Part shown: positions 23,631 through 34,860 of the stretch, in pieces
How positions within the stretch are numbered: position 1 is the stretch's first letter
How the letters are laid out: every line of letters begins with the position of its first letter
NCBI GenBank assembly: GCA_037043015.1
Contig: CM073326.1
Span: 19,538,345-19,602,344 of the forward strand
DNA from: Bryum argenteum
Lineage: Eukaryota; Streptophyta; Bryopsida; Bryales; Bryaceae
Reading direction: 5' to 3'
DNA: 64,000 bases
Translations under genes and position numbers: made by a program
Notes under the pieces: model-generated
The model's database searches: none
What the model saw: only the letters and a program-made list of their open reading frames with translations
What the model was told of the DNA's origin: nothing

Positions 23631-25974
23631 GCTTGCAGCTCAGAACAATATATCGATGGATCAAGTAACGATTGTGCAATTGTCAAACCCAACTAATAGT
23701 TCGTCTACTTGTTGGCTAACGAAATAAGTCCGGAACCAGCAAAGAGGTAGCTCTTGTAGCACACGCAACCTGGGCATCGGTGCATTGGAAGCAATAAAAC
23801 CGACATGGGAAGTGACAGACGGCCATGGCCAAGGCTGACTTGGAAAGCGGAAGCGGGTTCAGTAGCGTGACACGCAATCGGGGCATGACGTCTCCAGGCC
23901 GGCGATGCATGAGGAAGATGCGGGCCTGCCTCCGTGCAGGAGTGCGGTGAGTAAGTTTTGGTATCGTTGATCCAATAGGAATGCGAGACAATGGGATGCT
24001 GTGCATCGTCGATGGCATGTGAATCGAAGAGCTTGAAAGTGGTGAGCCTGGGAAGCTCCCTCTGTCCGTGCGGGGGTCGGTCCTTCGGTGTGGGTGTGCG
24101 AGGTGGATGGCTGGATGCCGTCGGCTGGATGGACGATGGTGCAGGGACGATGAAAAGCGGTTGGACTCCGTAACGGCCGCCTTTGAATTTCAGCTGAACC
24201 GTGAGTTTGCGCTTCACTCCTTCTGCCCCATCCTTTGCATACTCGTAGCATGCCCCCATCCAACCTTTAAAACACCCCTTACTTGCTGTTAATTTCCTAT
24301 ATCTATGTTATTGAGTTTTCAGGGTTCAAACTTATCTTTTACTTTGTTGTATCCTTTTCTATTACTTTCAAGCATGAGCCTCATATCAAATCACCATCTA
24401 AATCCTATTTATCATCTACCAAACCTCATTTAATTTATTTTGATATTGTGTGAGAGAACTTCAAATAATATAAATTCTTTGTACGAGGGGATATGTAGGA
24501 CAAGATCTAATGGAGGATTTCTTTCAATTTTGAGTTGTGTAACTTTGCTTATTGAGTAGCAAAAGGTTGGAAATTATAAAAATGTCACAATCGAGCTACT
24601 AACTTGAGTATATTAATCCCTAAACATTCTAGCCTACTTTTTTTTAAAAACATCTTCAGAAAAAGTGTCATAGATGAAAATGAAGGTAAGTTATTAAAAT
24701 CTCAACTTCATAAACATGTTATATACTTGTTGTAGGTCACGTGGACCAGAAGTCGAGTTATGGGGCCTCATAGATTGGGAGATCTTAACACAATAGTACA
24801 AAAAACAAACTGCAAAATTTCATCATTTTCACTTTGAGGTGGAAATACTACCAATATACCTATTGCAATGAGAAAATCACCAACTGGAAAGATTTTCACC
24901 TTCATTTCAATAATACCTTTGCCCCAAATACTTTAGCAAAAAAATTTACTTAACGTAAATAAATCCCTTGCAATGGTGAAAATTGTCAAAAAATCTACAA
25001 CGAGAAAATAGTCCAAAACTAGACCCTTTACACTCAAATTCATGCCTTATCTTCAAAACATCTTCGATCTTGTCAAAGTTGCTACCACTAAAACTAGAAT
25101 CTAATTGGAAGCCATCTCAAAAAACAAAGTTGAAATCTAACGGTGGAGTCATAGCTCCTCAAATATCATCCGATTTTTCACCTTTTTATTGACAAAACAT
25201 CATTGCAAATCTAATAGCAAAATTATTTGGATCAAAAAAACTTCAAACTAGAAATTTTTTAAGAATCACTTTGAGATCATGATCATGAAAAACTATTTTT
25301 GATTTCACATAATTGGCTTGCAATGGTAAAACGTGCCCCATGCGAGGAAATATAGAAACAAGAGCTGCCTCTACTAAAATGCATGCCATAAATTCATACT
25401 CTATGATATGTATTTTCAAATTTTATCACATGAACTAGACTTCATTTGGGCACTAACCAAAGTTATCTCATCCAAAAGGGACCTTGGATGAAGAAGCTAC
25501 GGCTCTTCAAAGTTGTTGCCTTTTATCCAAAATGTAGTTTTTCTACATTAGGCGTGTTAAGGGGTTTAGTGACAATTGGGATGACCATGAAGGGCGTCAT
25601 CGCTTCTACCGTGGTGAAATTATGCATGGCAGCTATCGTGTTTGGCATGTGCAGAAGACTTAAAAGCAAACAAAAATGATCATAGTGAAGTTGCAATCAA
25701 AATCATTTGTAATAATGACTTCATGCACAAATGTGGGCTCAGAAGATTTGGAGATATTGAAAACGCTACGTGAAGCACATCCTAAAAACAAGAGAAATCG
25801 CATACAACTACTTTCTAGGTTTCAACATTGCAATCATATCTATTTGGTGTTTGAGTCTTTGCATACAAATCTTCATAAGTCGTTGCACTACCAAATAGAT
25901 GGTGAAGAAGATCACAAGAAACAATCATCCTTCAAACCCAAAGGTAAGGGGCAAACTAATCTAAGTAAAATAAA

Positions 25975-26470
25975 CACACCATGGGATTCACAACATGTCG
26001 AAATGGAGGGGTAGGTAACCTCAAAACCCTCATATTCTTAAAATAGACCAAAAGTCAACTAAATGGGCCAAAAGTCAACCAATCCATATCTCCCAAATGG
26101 TGATAGTGTTACTTAGGATCTCACCACCGTTGGAATCACAACATATGAAAATGGGGGGGGTAGGTAATATCAAAACCCTCAAATTCTAAAAATAGCTCCA
26201 CCTTACGATTTGGGGAGGCATATTTAAAACACTCCTAGCATCCAAACGGTAACTCATTTTCAAAAACGAAGCACACCACTAGACTCACAACACCCGAAAA
26301 TAGGGGGGTAGGTATATTCAAAGTTGAAAAATTCACTACGGTCCAAAAAGTCAACTCAAAAAATAAAAAGTCCAAGTAGCCATATCTCCTAAACCGTGAT
26401 AGTGTTACTTGAAATGTTACCACCGTTGGAATCGTAGTATAGGAAAATGGGGGGGGTAGGTCAAATGAAA
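25975..26470. repeat. degenerate local repeat with aaaatggggggggtaggt core
   Basis: The pattern (cc)gttggaatc.ca.cata.gaaaatgggggggtaggta appears about four times (near 25990, 26130, 26285 and 26420), separated by ccatatctcc.aaa.ggtgatagtgttac. A related copy (aatcgcaaacactgaaaacgggg) lies at 30897-30930. The family is unidentified. The G-run lengths vary. Confidence 0.65.
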
Positions 26471-26510
26471 TTTCTAAAAAAAGTATGTCATAAATGTGGG
26501 AACGCCCTTG

Positions 26511-26537
26511 TAACCCTAAACCCTAAACCCTTAACCC
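26511..26537. repeat. short interstitial telomere-like repeat
   Basis: It contains CCCTAAACCCTAAACCC followed by ttaaccc, about 2.5 units of the plant-type CCCTAAA telomere repeat. This is too short to call a former chromosome end. It may be a telo-box-like motif or a repeat remnant. Confidence 0.75.
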
Positions 26538-26587
26538 AAAGTAGTAAGGCGCTTATTGATTGGACTTTAGACGGATGAGATATTAGT

Positions 26588-26618
26588 GGATGAAGTTTGG
26601 ATTTTCAGAACTTCATCC
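26588..26618. repeat. conserved small hairpin ggatgaagtt/aacttcatcc
   Basis: 10-bp arms at 26588-26597 and 26609-26618. The same palindrome with 11-bp perfect arms occurs at 30631-30641 and 30652-30662. At both places the shared G-run repeat lies within a few hundred bp, so the hairpin belongs to one dispersed element family. Confidence 0.7.
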
Positions 26619-26698
26619 GCTTGTTTCTCATCCGATTTAGGTCCGATTTTCTATTTTAAGGTGTCCTTAGAATCGGAGTTTAGTATTCTCGAGCGTGG

Positions 26699-26815
26699 TT
26701 TTGGGGGGTTTTTTGGGGGGGTTTTCCGTGGGGTTTTTGAGGGTTTTTTTGGGGTTTTCTAAGGATTTTTCGGAGGATTTTTTCGGGTTTTTTTGGGAGG
26801 GTTTTTCTACGGTTT
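26699..26815 (+). repeat. G/T-rich tract with many G-runs
   Basis: Runs of 3-7 G alternate with T-runs (ttggggggttttttgggg and similar) and extend over about 115 bp, just after the telomere-like motif. It meets the simple pattern for G-quadruplex formation on the plus strand. Confidence 0.8.
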
Positions 26816-27058
26816 AGGATTTAGGGTCGTGGTTTGAGACTACATTATATAACAAAATCATTTAAAAAATAAGAGTATATTTTTGATTGTAATAAATGTA
26901 AAAGGAAATTTTACAGTATATATCAAAATCATTTAAAAAATAAGAGTAATTTTAATTGTGATAAAAGTAAAAGGAATTTTTCTAATGTTAAATTTATATT
27001 TACTTTCAAGTGAACTGTTTGTTTTGCTAATTTTAGCAAGAAATGAGTTCAGGAGTTA

Positions 27059-27428
27059 TTAACCCTTAAACGCCCATGGGGTCTGAAACGGGCAGCCCAA
27101 AATTGGATCACAGCATCTTTTGGACTTGGGCATCATGAATAGTGCACTTTTTGAACTTGGGCATCATGAATAGACCAATCAATGATGAGCTTGCAACCTC
27201 CTACAAGGTTATGTACAACCCCAACCTACCTACCACAATCCTTTCAAAGCACAAAATCATTCATACAAATTGTGATTTGAATTGTGAAATTTCACTTTTT
27301 GAGTGCATCAGAAGAAGGTGACCAGTTTGACATCAAAATATAAGTGAAATGTTGAGTACAGTGAGAGCTACATGGAAGATTCTATTGGAATCATGCCCCT
27401 CGGGCTTGCTTGGGCGTTTAAGGGTTAA
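27059..27428. mobile_element. TTAA-target inverted-repeat element (piggyBac-type MITE), copy B
   Basis: 370 bp with perfect 17-bp termini TTAACCCTTAAACGCCC in inverted orientation, including TTAA at both ends. The interior matches copy A at 3842-4958 in reverse orientation (for example cttgggcatcatgaatag and aatcctttcaaagcaca). No coding capacity. This uninterrupted copy defines the element ends and size. Confidence 0.88.
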
Positions 27429-28018
27429 AATTGCATTTATGGTTGATTTTCAATAACATCTTTAGTATTTTCAGTAACATGTGCTTCTTTATAGAAAAAG
27501 TAGTAATACAAAAACAGTAAGAAAGAAATTTAAAATACTTAACAAAGTTGGGGAAGTGAATGTGGTATCATTGTAGCAATAGTAAAAAATAGATCCGCAA
27601 TGAAAAAGTGAGAAAATTAGTGGATGATTATTGACTATTGAGGAGCAATATATCTCCTTCATCCACCTTTAGATTTAAACTTTGTTTTTTGGGATGAATT
27701 CCAACAAGGGTCTAATTTTGATGGTAGAAAGCTAAACATTCAAATAGAATTTCAATGATCACTTTTTATTAAGTTGTAGTTACAAGCGTGGACTTGCTTT
27801 AGATGCCATCACATCTTTTACCTTAGGACATGCAATGTACGCAAGTCATGCAGACGAGACAGTACCCTTAATGGATTCACATTCACGGTGCCTTTTAAAT
27901 GCACATGCGGAGTGAACTTGTAGCCGTAGATCCGTTTCAATATCACGACAGACTGTCATCACCAATTGCTGGAAGCCACGGTGTTTAAGTTTCCAAAGCT
28001 GATGCATTGTATTTGAAA
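27429..28018. other. AT-rich intergenic stretch
   Basis: Nothing is recognised. The right end probably includes the 3' UTR of the minus-strand PD-(D/E)XK gene. Confidence 0.5.
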
Positions 28019-30011
28019 TCACGAGAAATAGGTCAGTGGGCCCACACTTCCACAAGCTTCAGCTGTGCAATACCTCCAGGATTCTATGAGCTGAAATAGA
28101 TCTGATACCATCTCCCCCTGACTTCCAGCAGCGCTGCGAACGACATCCACCTGCTCCAAGAATTCCTCGTTTCCAAGTCCAATTTTCAGTTTCTTCCGAA
28201 CAGATATCTTACTCTCGCTAATAGGCGGTCTCTCCCGACTTCTCGCTGATTTCTCAAAATCCTCCAAGAATTTTCGTACATCTTCACCCTTCAGGAATGC
28301 TGCAATCTTGTCCATAGCCTGGGCGAAATTCAACTTTGTCCAACAACGGATCTCCCCGTCCTTCAACTCCATTACAGCGTTATCATCGTAGGAGGTGAAT
28401 AAGAAGATGCCGTTCGGGAGATCAGAGTAGGCATACACAGCCAATGCCTCAATCAAAGCCTGCCCTGGGATGATAGATCGACCACTTCTTGCAGTGCCAC
28501 CTGTAGGAGCACCATACTTGAATGTTTCCTTGTGAGCAGTGGAGTGCTTCACTTCAACACCCCCAAGCGAAGAATCCTTATACTGCATGAGACCACTTTT
28601 CGGGGGAACAAAGACTGCATCCAAGTTGCCCGTTATCCTCAACGTTCGATCACCCAAATCAGCTTCAAGCTCCAGCCCTTTGTTCAACTTGTGCACATCT
28701 AGTAATCTACAGCAACCTTCTCCACGAGAAAATGGAGGATCTATTCGTAAATTCACAGCGTGTACATCATTCAGGTACTTCACCATGTGTTTGAAAAACG
28801 GTTCATAACAATCTTCTTCCCTAGCATACTGTCCCATATCAAATTTCCAGTCTTCCGAAACGAATACTTTCTCAGCAGGGTCTACTGCTGAACCGTCAAC
28901 CACAGAGAAGCCTGCCATCTTCAAAATGTCATCCGTCATCCGCGACATCAGTGGTAACAGAACTCATCGACAGAGGTGATATCCCTGAATTGGCACGCCC
29001 GATTTTCGCTATTGCATCGTCGAGTAGTTTCTTAATGGTTTCCACTGTCATAGGCGATTCTGCAGACATTGCGATTTCGATTAACTCACGTAAGTCACCA
29101 ACAACCATATTCTGTCAAGGACCAATTACCAAGACTGGATCACACAAGACAGTCAAAAAATAAACCATAACTGAAAACGAGGATCACACGACTCATTTCC
29201 TGCCAGAATTGAAGAAGATCACACGCAACGCTCACAATACAGAACTGCTGAAACCCTACAGTAGACCAAAGAGTGCAGGTGTCTTCCGCAACGAAGGTGG
29301 CTGCACTGCATGAAACCCTATGATACCCTCCTTCTTGAAGCAAGTATCAATACATCACTATCACTTGGTATCTGTAATTTGATCTCGTCCGAGAGCAGAG
29401 CAAAGACCAGAGCAGAAAACAGGATAAGGAGCAAAAAGACCCGAATATATATGAGACGACTTGGCAAAGACTGAACAGAACTCTAAACCCTAAATCACAC
29501 CCAAAGCATGACTCCTGACAGGTCAAAAACCCTAAGTGACACAAAGAAGCTGAGACTCCGTATTGGCCACTATTTCAGCATAGATGATCTATCGATTGTC
29601 CAGAACACACTATCAGTGTACGAAAGAAAACACAACCAAATCCACCCCTAAAAGCCAGCATAAGACGATAACCATAAGACGTTCATTGCAAGAACAGGGA
29701 ACCCGAGAGCTTGAACAAATCCAAGTGTCAGGACAACGGACTATACCTGAAGTTGAAGTGGAAGTTTTGAGTAGCACCAGCTTCTCTTCCCGCAGCCGGT
29801 CCTCCTTCTTCCGCAGCTGCTCCTTCTCTTTCCGCAGCTGCTCCTTCTCTTTCCGCAGCTGCTCCTTCTCTTTCCGCCAATAAGCGACATCGGCATCTTT
29901 GACAGCCGTTGATAGTTGTCCTTCCACATGCACAATCTGTTGCTCCACGTTCCTGATCTCTTGCTCCACGTTCCTGATCTTTTGCTTCACATCTTCAATT
30001 TCGGTATCCAT
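28019..30011 (-). CDS. Coiled-coil and PD-(D/E)XK nuclease-fold protein (Crinkler-like architecture)
   Basis: Two main coding blocks. Exon 1 (29747-30011) starts with Met and is almost wholly helical, with the heptad KEKEQLR repeated three times after VAYWR. The second block (28019-28948, 309 codons, open upstream to about 28968) carries GNLDAVF and VEVKHS, the D...ExK signature of the PD-(D/E)XK nuclease superfamily (D110, E132, K134 of the block). Known: a WR/LR-rich coiled-coil followed by a REase-fold domain is an architecture seen in Crinkler-related eukaryotic proteins, thought to derive from mobile elements. Splicing exon 1 (phase 1) to an acceptor at about 28969 gives one frame. However, 28972-29107 also encodes a plausible helical peptide in another frame, so the middle structure is unresolved and a frameshift is possible. 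The function in this organism is unknown. Confidence 0.6.
29811..29873 (-). repeat. 21-bp minisatellite encoding coiled-coil heptads
   Basis: Three perfect 21-bp units (ccgcagctgctccttctcttt on the plus strand, written here as the phase beginning ccgcag). Each encodes one seven-residue heptad, so unit gain or loss lengthens the coiled coil in frame. Confidence 0.9.
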
Positions 30012-31298
30012 TGTCTTGAAATGCGCATAACCCTTTCAGCAACCCTAGGCTGCCTACGTGACGACCTCCAGTAATGTGCAACCTCAGCAGCAACTCATCA
30101 CAACGCTGTCAAACGCAAACGCAAACGCGAGCGCTCTCCGAATGCATACAAACTCCGCTCGGCCTAAGCAAACCCCAACAATAAGTACAAGCGGAAAGAG
30201 TAAAATCGGCCGGCAAGCTACCGCCGCGCATGACAGCCACTGAAACCCCGACGGAAAAAGAACAGGAGAGGGGCGTCCCCCATCGAACCTCGTGTCCTGA
30301 GCCCTGCCCGACTAAAACTGCCCCTGCCCGACATTGCCTGCCCCTGCCCATTAAAACAGACGAGATTTACAATGTGATACATGTTTTATTGTATCGTTGA
30401 TTTTAGAGCTTCTTTTACAAAACAATTTGAATGAGATTCAAGAAAGCGTAATGAGTCTCTAATATTTGCATGGGCTTAACCAACTTAGTAATCCACATAG
30501 GAAACTAGTTCAAAAATGCATGCAATATTCAATTTGAACCAAACAAATAGACCACGCTGTAGAGCAAAACATCACCATTTAAAAAATATCTTAAACATAC
30601 AATTTCAACGTATATTGCATGAAATCCGCACGGATGAAGTTCAAAATTTAAAACTTCATCCGCCTGTAGCTCATTCATACGATTTCCTATTGGGTCAACT
30701 AAGACCTTTTCACGATCTGCTAAACGTAGGCAACAGTGTAGGCAGGTGTATGCTGATTTCCAGGGGTACTGAAGTCATAGAATAAAAGTGAGGTATCAAA
30801 GAAAGTCAAAGATTTCCTACTTCCATGAGCCTAAAAGTCAACCGTCAAATATCTCGCAAATGAAGAGGGTTAATGAAAATGTTTTTACTTTTTTGGAATC
30901 GCAAACACTGAAAACGGGGGGGGGGGGTGGTGAAAACCCCACAATTTCATTGCTCACCGATCTCCCCAAAACCAAGTTTTTCTCAAATGCTAAAAAAAGC
31001 CTATAAGTAAAAAATGGTAAAGAATCTCGAAAAACGGATGATACCAATGGAGAAATGATGAAAAGGAGCACGCGATTATGCCAAGACATTAGGCAAAAAT
31101 CAGATAAGAATTCCAAGCGATATGGTCTGGAAGTTAACCGCACCGTGTGAAAACACCGTCGAGTACAGATGGCTGTAGAAATGGATTGGTGAGGAATTGG
31201 ACAACGACGATACCATTTCTGGAATCAGCGCAAAAATTCAGTCAAGATAGGCTCAAGCAGATCGCGAATCGGACAAATTTTGTCATTTGCGCATTGGC
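30012..31298. other. intergenic DNA with dispersed repeats
   Basis: Contains a CCTGCCCGAC short repeat near 30300-30350, the hairpin copy at 30631-30662 and a run of about 12 G at 30917-30928 in the dispersed G-run repeat. No gene is supported. Confidence 0.5.
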
Positions 31299-31946
31299 AG
31301 TTAAGGCAAAGGCCAGCGCAAAAGGATTAGGTTTTATTATAAATAGAGGATAGAATTACACAATAGACAGTCCCTGTATCGCACGAACTTAGTGATAGCC
31401 CCACGAGTGCATTGTCACAACTCCTTGTAGCCATTCGGCATTCACTGATTCAATGCAAACACAGGACTCAGTTCGATTCTACTCTACTCTGTCTATTTCC
31501 TAAACCCTTCTTTCTCTACTCGAATACTCTAACTCCTGTGTAAACCGTGGCACCGCGGAACCCCTTGGGCCGGAGCGATTGTGTCTCAGTCTGTAGGACG
31601 CAAACGTGGTTACGAGGCTGTCGTCGCAAACCCCGTTGCACCGAGGAGCAGTGCCACCGCGGAGCAAGTACCTGGGCCGTGGAAGCAGAACCAGAGAGTG
31701 ACGCCACGGAGCTGTAACCCTGGGACTCAGGCCGTGCGAGCATACCCCCGGCCTCGCGAGTTGACCCACCCCGGCTAAGCTAATCACTCTGTGATTATGA
31801 TCACCGGTCAACGACTGTCATAGCTTACCCTGACCCCCGGGGATAACCGTGGTTGAAGTCCACGAGCCTCGGTTCTCTTACATCCTCCCTGCCCTTACCT
31901 CCCTCCTCACACCTCGGGCATCTCCATACCCGTACCCCGGCTAACA
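31299..31946 (-). mobile_element. diverged solo or truncated LTR of the 41-kb gypsy family
   Basis: Read on the minus strand, it starts tgttagccggggtacgggt and contains the LTR landmarks gaatgccgaatggctaca, taataaaacctaa and gcgctggcctttgcctta in the same order as the LTRs at 41453 and 50633. The far end (about 31299) is eroded, no partner LTR is adjacent and no target duplication is evident. It is much older than the full element. Confidence 0.8.
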
Positions 31947-31949
31947 CAC

Positions 31950-34860
31950 GTGGATAACCAAGACGAATGGGGTGAAGTATCTCATGAGGATTGGCAAGCC
32001 GAACTGTCCGAGGCAACGACCATCGCGGGTGGCATTTTAGACTTCCGTCCCATCGACAAATTCCTGGAAGAGGAGGATTTTGAGTTTGATGCAGTGAGTG
32101 GGCGCAGTTACAAATCCATCTTGGACGTGCTGCTGAAGCCCGCAGATTTGTTACATCCTCCAGCACATTGGTTGGTGATCTCGCACTGTAACAAATCAAA
32201 GGAAGTGCAACGCGCGTTGACAGCGTATTTCCGAACTATACAGTGCAAGAATCTCAGTACATAGCGGCAACGGTGGAGAAATATTTCTTCTCGAACACCA
32301 CGATTAAGAAGGGCAATGGGGTTGTTGTGCTCGTCTAGTCGAAGAATGGTTGCCAACTCTTGGCATGGAAAGAAGTTCTCCATAGTGACGAGAAGTTCAA
32401 GAAGATTGGCTTTGTGCGGGAGTACTCTTGTCATGAGGATGAGCTGCGCATGGAGGTATACTTGGACTTCATTGAGCAGCTACATCGAACTCCCGAAGTT
32501 GACAACCCCCCTGTCAAGCTTATTTGCATTGTCGTGGGTCGAAAGGCGATGATCGCTGCAGTGGTGAGGGCTGCAGACATTTTTGGGTTATCAGTTTATA
32601 GATCCACTCGGCAATTGTCCACTGTCGGGGAGTCTTGATATTTTTTGGTTTACAGTTACGAGTCCTATTTGTACATGGTTCGAACAGTTGAATAATCTAG
32701 TGGGCAATGGCCCAATGGCAGGGAATCCTAAACTGACAAGTTTTTTGTTTTGGGCAGATGACTGGTTTGAGACCTATAGCTGTCGTTCTGCAGGGAGATT
32801 CGCTTGATATGTTAGCCTGTAGTCACAAGTTTGGATGTAACTTAACAGGGTTTGCGCACCTTTTCCACCCCGGAAAATCAACTGACGATGACGCAGATCA
32901 TCATGCCCTGAGTTGGAAAGATGAGGCTTCCAAATCCGAAGATACAGAATTGAATCCTGAGAACTCGGATGAGAGTGCCTCAGCTGGTTGCGGCGAAGAC
33001 ATCACGACAAATTTGGATGCCGGTACTTTGGCAAGGGATGACGCTGAAGCTGCAGAAGGCGAAGGTGCAGATGATGAGGTGCACCAAACATTCGAGGATA
33101 TATCTTCAGACTCTGGTAGTATTTCCCACTCCATATTTTGATTTCTATATGCCCAACTGAAAGTTTTCGTGCTCACCTAAGCTCACTCTCTCATTCGTGT
33201 ATGTAAAGGCGAAGATGAAGACGAAGCGGATGAGGAGCAGAGTTGTTCGGGAATTGGTGAACTAAGCCCTGTGGAACGTCCTGAAGGTAATGACGGCAAG
33301 GACTCTGGCGAGTATTCACCTGCGACTAACATGCCTTCAGTCTTCGAAGGAGACCTCGCATATCCGGAAAGGTATGCAGCATTGCTTGACAGCTCCAAGA
33401 ATATCCTGCCAGACATCGAAGATGGCCTCAGGATGGCCACGGAGAGGGCAGAGGCGGAAATGTCCTCTGTGATGATGGCACGCGTTCGTGGCTCATGTGA
33501 TTTTCTATGCTATTTTCGCCCAAATGCGCCTCTGATGCCATCACGAGCGCAGCCGGAGAACTTTGGCGTAGCGATTTGCTCTTGTGATGTTGATGGATAT
33601 TATCTTGGAGACCCGGTAACGGAAAGTCGGGATTTTGTAGGTTCCGATTATTAGACTCCATCTCAGGAAGGTCCTGTTCGTCAGAGTCATTCTCAGGAAG
33701 GCTCTGAACCGCTAGTCGGTGGGGGTTCCAGTCGCGGCGACGACGTCATTTGAGACCCCAGTGGTCCCAACACCGACATGTGAGACTTCAATGGATGGAA
33801 CAACGTCTTTTGGCTTTCCAAGGCTTCAACCTATTGCAGGGAGCCTAGTAGACCCAATCGATGTATCGCTCATTGAAGTCACCTTTGTCGTTCCTACAAC
33901 CGATGACGTCTCTGCCGATCCTACGCCCAACGACGTCAGCTCAGATGATCCTTCGCCTACAGGCGACAGCCATTTGAACAAGCCGAGCGCTGATGGGCAT
34001 CCAAATTTGTCAGTGGTCAATTGCCGAGTGGTAGAGAAGGCATGATTGCAGGTAGAAGAGCATCGTATTCTGGAGACCCAAATCTCCATTCCAGAACGTT
34101 TTCAGGGTCCTGTCAAGCAAGATTGTGCCATTGTCCAGTTGGCAGTACCTGTTGCCACCGTGAAGCAAGGTCCTTTACCAGTACTACGGGCAGTGAAGGA
34201 GGAGATTTCTGGCCCGAAACCTTCGAATGTAGAGAATCCCATCTTAATCGACAGTGACGACGATGATGATCATTACAAGAAGACAGTTCTTGATTATGCC
34301 ACGGACCAGTCTTCGGAGTTGTCGGAAGGTGAGGCTGATGATACAGTATCGACAGCCAGTGACAAGAAGTTGTCGCAAAATAAAGCTTTGAGGATTCAAC
34401 TGAGGGCAATCAACAAGAAGAAGCTCGCGGTTAACAGAGCTAACTGCCTGAAAAGCCGTGAGCTTGAAATACAGAACAGGAAACTGATGCGGGAGCTTCA
34501 GCTGAAACAGAAGGAGCTCGAGGAAGTGGAGAAAACTATCAGGAGTGTTGGGTTAAGTCACGTCATCAGCACGGGAGAGTATATTGACACCCCATCTACT
34601 CCACTTCCGGGCCAAGCCACTACCTCCATTGCATCGGCACCAGAGTTGTCGGGGTCCGAGGTACGCCCACCGAGAATTCGACCAGCCGCAGAAGAGGTTA
34701 TTCCATGTACCCAGGTGCGTTGTGTTTTTACATGTAATATTTTCTATATATCCTCATTGTAGCTATGTAACTTAGAAAAAATTGTGGAATGACAGGAATC
34801 CATACTACAGGGACGAGATGACTCACTGAATGCCGAGAATGTCCCTGAGGTTAGTTCCAT
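31950..34860 (+). pseudogene. decayed multi-exon gene of unknown function (acidic, SIM and coiled-coil)
   Basis: Coding blocks lie at 31950-32264, about 32240-32638, 32758-33115, 33209-33654 and 34052-34715. The 32758 and 33209 blocks join in phase across a GT-AG intron. The first block shifts frame near 32240, and a TAG lies in frame at about 32336, so the copy looks broken. Seen: an acidic N-terminus, GDSLDMLACSHKFGCNLTGF in the middle, a long Asp/Glu/Ser-rich stretch, a SUMO-interaction-like motif ILIDSDDDDD and a Lys/Glu coiled coil (LRIQLRAINKKKLAVNR onward). This suggests a nuclear protein. I recognise no family. The LTR remnant ends three bases before its first block. Confidence 0.5.

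Larger units (their letters stand above)
23631..27058. other. long AT-rich, repeat-bearing intergenic region
   Basis: The first 600 bp (GC-richer, upstream of PAO) probably holds the PAO promoter. Overlapping frames there, including a 184-codon minus-strand one, show no family. From 24.3 kb the DNA is AT-rich with only chance frames. It includes a dispersed G-run repeat, a telomere-like motif and a G-rich tract, which are listed separately. Confidence 0.5.

Noticed and set aside
23705..24259. 184-codon minus-strand frame upstream of PAO
   Set aside because: Composition is low in structure (Pro/His/Ser-rich), three frames overlap it, no family is recognised and no splice partner is seen. It is more likely promoter or 5' UTR DNA of PAO.
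26511..26537. chromosome end or fusion point
   Set aside because: Only about 2.5 telomere units with no subtelomeric context, too short for that interpretation.
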